This document shows, in pieces, positions 62,946 through 64,000 of a stretch of 64,000 bases of DNA. The DNA comes from Streptomyces sp. NBC_01235 (GTDB lineage: Bacteria; Actinomycetota; Actinomycetes; Streptomycetales; Streptomycetaceae). The notes under the pieces were generated by a model. The model searched no databases, was not told the DNA's origin, and was given only the letters and a program-made list of their open reading frames with translations. The stretch lies in NCBI RefSeq assembly GCF_035989285.1, contig NZ_CP108513.1, forward strand, positions 9,114,001 through 9,178,000. The letters run 5' to 3'. How positions within the stretch are numbered: position 1 is the first letter of the stretch; the number at the start of each line of letters is the position of its first letter. Both the position numbers and the translations under genes were made by a program.

Positions 62946-63944
62946 ATGCCGCGCACGTTCACACTCTTCACCGGCCAGTGGGCCGACGTGCCCCTGGAGG
63001 AGGTCTGCCGCCTCGCCCGCGATTTCGGCTATGACGGCCTCGAACTCGCCTGCTGGGGCGATCACTTCGAGGTCGACAAGGCGCTCGCGGACCCCGAGTA
63101 TGTGAGGTCCCGCCACCAACTCCTCGACAAGTACGGGCTGAAGTGCTGGGCCATCTCCAATCACCTGGTGGGTCAGGCGGTCTGCGACGCCATCATCGAC
63201 GAACGCCACCAGGCCATTCTGCCCGCCCGCATCTGGGGCGACGGCGAGCCGGAAGGCGTCCGGCAAAGAGCCGCCGTGGAGATCGCCGACACCGCGCGGG
63301 CCGCGGCAGCCTTCGGCGTCGACACGGTGATCGGCTTCACCGGCTCCGCGATCTGGCACCTGGTCGCCATGTTCCCGCCCGCCCCCGAGTCGATGATCGC
63401 GCGAGGCTACGAGGACTTCGCCGAGCGCTGGAACCCGATCCTCGACGTCTTCGACGCGCAGGGCGTGCGGTTCGCACACGAGGTCCACCCCAGCGAGATC
63501 GCATACGACTACTGGACGACTGTACGCACGCTGGACGCGGTCGACCGTCGACCGGCATTCGGCCTCAACTTCGATCCGAGCCACTTCGTGTGGCAGGACC
63601 TGGACCCGGTCGGCTTCCTGTGGGATTTCCGCGACCGCATCTACCACGTGGACTGCAAGGAGGCCCGCAAGCGCCTCGACGGCCGCAACGGCCGCCTCGG
63701 CTCCCACCTGCCCTGGGGTGACCCGCGCCGCGGCTGGGACTTCGTCTCCGCCGGCCACGGCGACGTCCCCTGGGAGGACGTCTTCCGCATGCTGCGATCC
63801 ATCGACTACCTGGGTCCGATCTCCGTGGAGTGGGAGGACGCCGGCATGGACCGGCGTCAGGGCGCCCCCGAGGCGCTGACCCGCCTCAAGGCCTACGACT
63901 TCGAGCCGCCGTCGGCCTCCTTCGACGCGGCATTCGGCAACTGA
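62946..63944 (+). CDS. Sugar phosphate isomerase/epimerase (xylose isomerase-like TIM barrel)
   Basis: 332 residues from ATG 62946, with GAGGAGGGCC upstream. Motifs of the AP_endonuc_2/IolE-type barrel: [33 protein letters not shown], the metal ligands in [10 protein letters not shown] and [20 protein letters not shown] and [11 protein letters not shown]. These metal-dependent enzymes interconvert ketoses, aldoses or cyclitol derivatives. Probably co-transcribed with the Gfo/Idh gene, forming a two-step path for the imported sugar or cyclitol. Following sequence to the window end shows no gene. Confidence 0.92.
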   Translation: MPRTFTLFTGQWADVPLEEVCRLARDFGYDGLELACWGDHFEVDKALADPEYVRSRHQLLDKYGLKCWAISNHLVGQAVCDAIIDERHQAILPARIWGDGEPEGVRQRAAVEIADTARAAAAFGVDTVIGFTGSAIWHLVAMFPPAPESMIARGYEDFAERWNPILDVFDAQGVRFAHEVHPSEIAYDYWTTVRTLDAVDRRPAFGLNFDPSHFVWQDLDPVGFLWDFRDRIYHVDCKEARKRLDGRNGRLGSHLPWGDPRRGWDFVSAGHGDVPWEDVFRMLRSIDYLGPISVEWEDAGMDRRQGAPEALTRLKAYDFEPPSASFDAAFGN

Positions 63945-64000
63945 GGCCGAACTCAGGCATCTCTGACTACCCATCAGCTCTCCGGGGTGACGGCGCATCC

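Overview
The window reads as chromosomal DNA of a Streptomyces-type actinomycete. It is very GC-rich, coding third positions are nearly all G or C, GTG and TTG starts are common, many genes overlap by 4 bp, and several protein types are typical of streptomycetes (DUF574 methyltransferase, DUF5753 and MmyB-type regulators, CBM2 cellulases with a CebR box). I found no rRNA, tRNA, CRISPR, insertion sequence or prophage.

Layout. 1-9929: DedA-like membrane protein (cut by the left edge), metallo-hydrolase, a holin-like/phosphodiesterase fusion, a MoxR ATPase with a DUF2201 metallopeptidase/VWA partner, OsmC, a CorA-like protein and a glycerophosphodiesterase. 10014-15551: a solitary DnaK paralogue, then a minus-strand block with a frameshifted beta-helix gene, a DUF574 methyltransferase and two Xre regulators. 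15581-19943: ADP-ribosylglycohydrolase, pterin dehydratase, a methyltransferase and a WYL regulator with a palindrome at its start. 19984-31964: a plant-wall degradation island with a PL11 rhamnogalacturonan lyase, GH74 xyloglucanase, GH48 and GH6 cellulases and a GH5 endoglucanase. GH48 and GH5 diverge from an interval holding one perfect and one imperfect CebR operator. 32088-45193: assorted oxidoreductases, a fatty acyl-CoA ligase, a DHA2 exporter and several regulator/target pairs (Lrp-MFS, LysR-BASS, MarR-quinone oxidoreductase). 45301-55598: a formate dehydrogenase operon (KPR, FdhA, NuoE-NuoF fusion, Fe-S subunit, FdhD) opposite an oxalate/formate-family transporter with a 45-residue small subunit, then a stand-alone KAS III and a GntR/FCD regulator. 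56115-63944: a ROK regulator, a CUT2 sugar ABC transporter, a Gfo/Idh/MocA dehydrogenase and a sugar isomerase/epimerase, which look like one carbohydrate uptake and catabolism locus.

The most unusual layer lies between genes. Four gene-free intervals carry arrays of 7-bp units: 1763-1979, 40587-40789, 43004-43143 with degenerate flanks, and 61121-61211. Two of them begin on the stop codon of the preceding gene, one has 20 perfect copies, and one forms a run of GGG tracts fitting the G-quadruplex pattern. Arrays with 13-, 16-, 6- and 5-bp units fill other intergenic gaps. I do not recognise this family of heptad arrays.

Other points: the formate dehydrogenase catalytic chain is split at the Fe4S4/molybdopterin boundary with permuted gene order; a 9-bp motif is shared by the formate dehydrogenase/transporter interval and the GntR promoter; and the beta-helix gene carries two single-base lesions whose repair restores one 281-residue frame.
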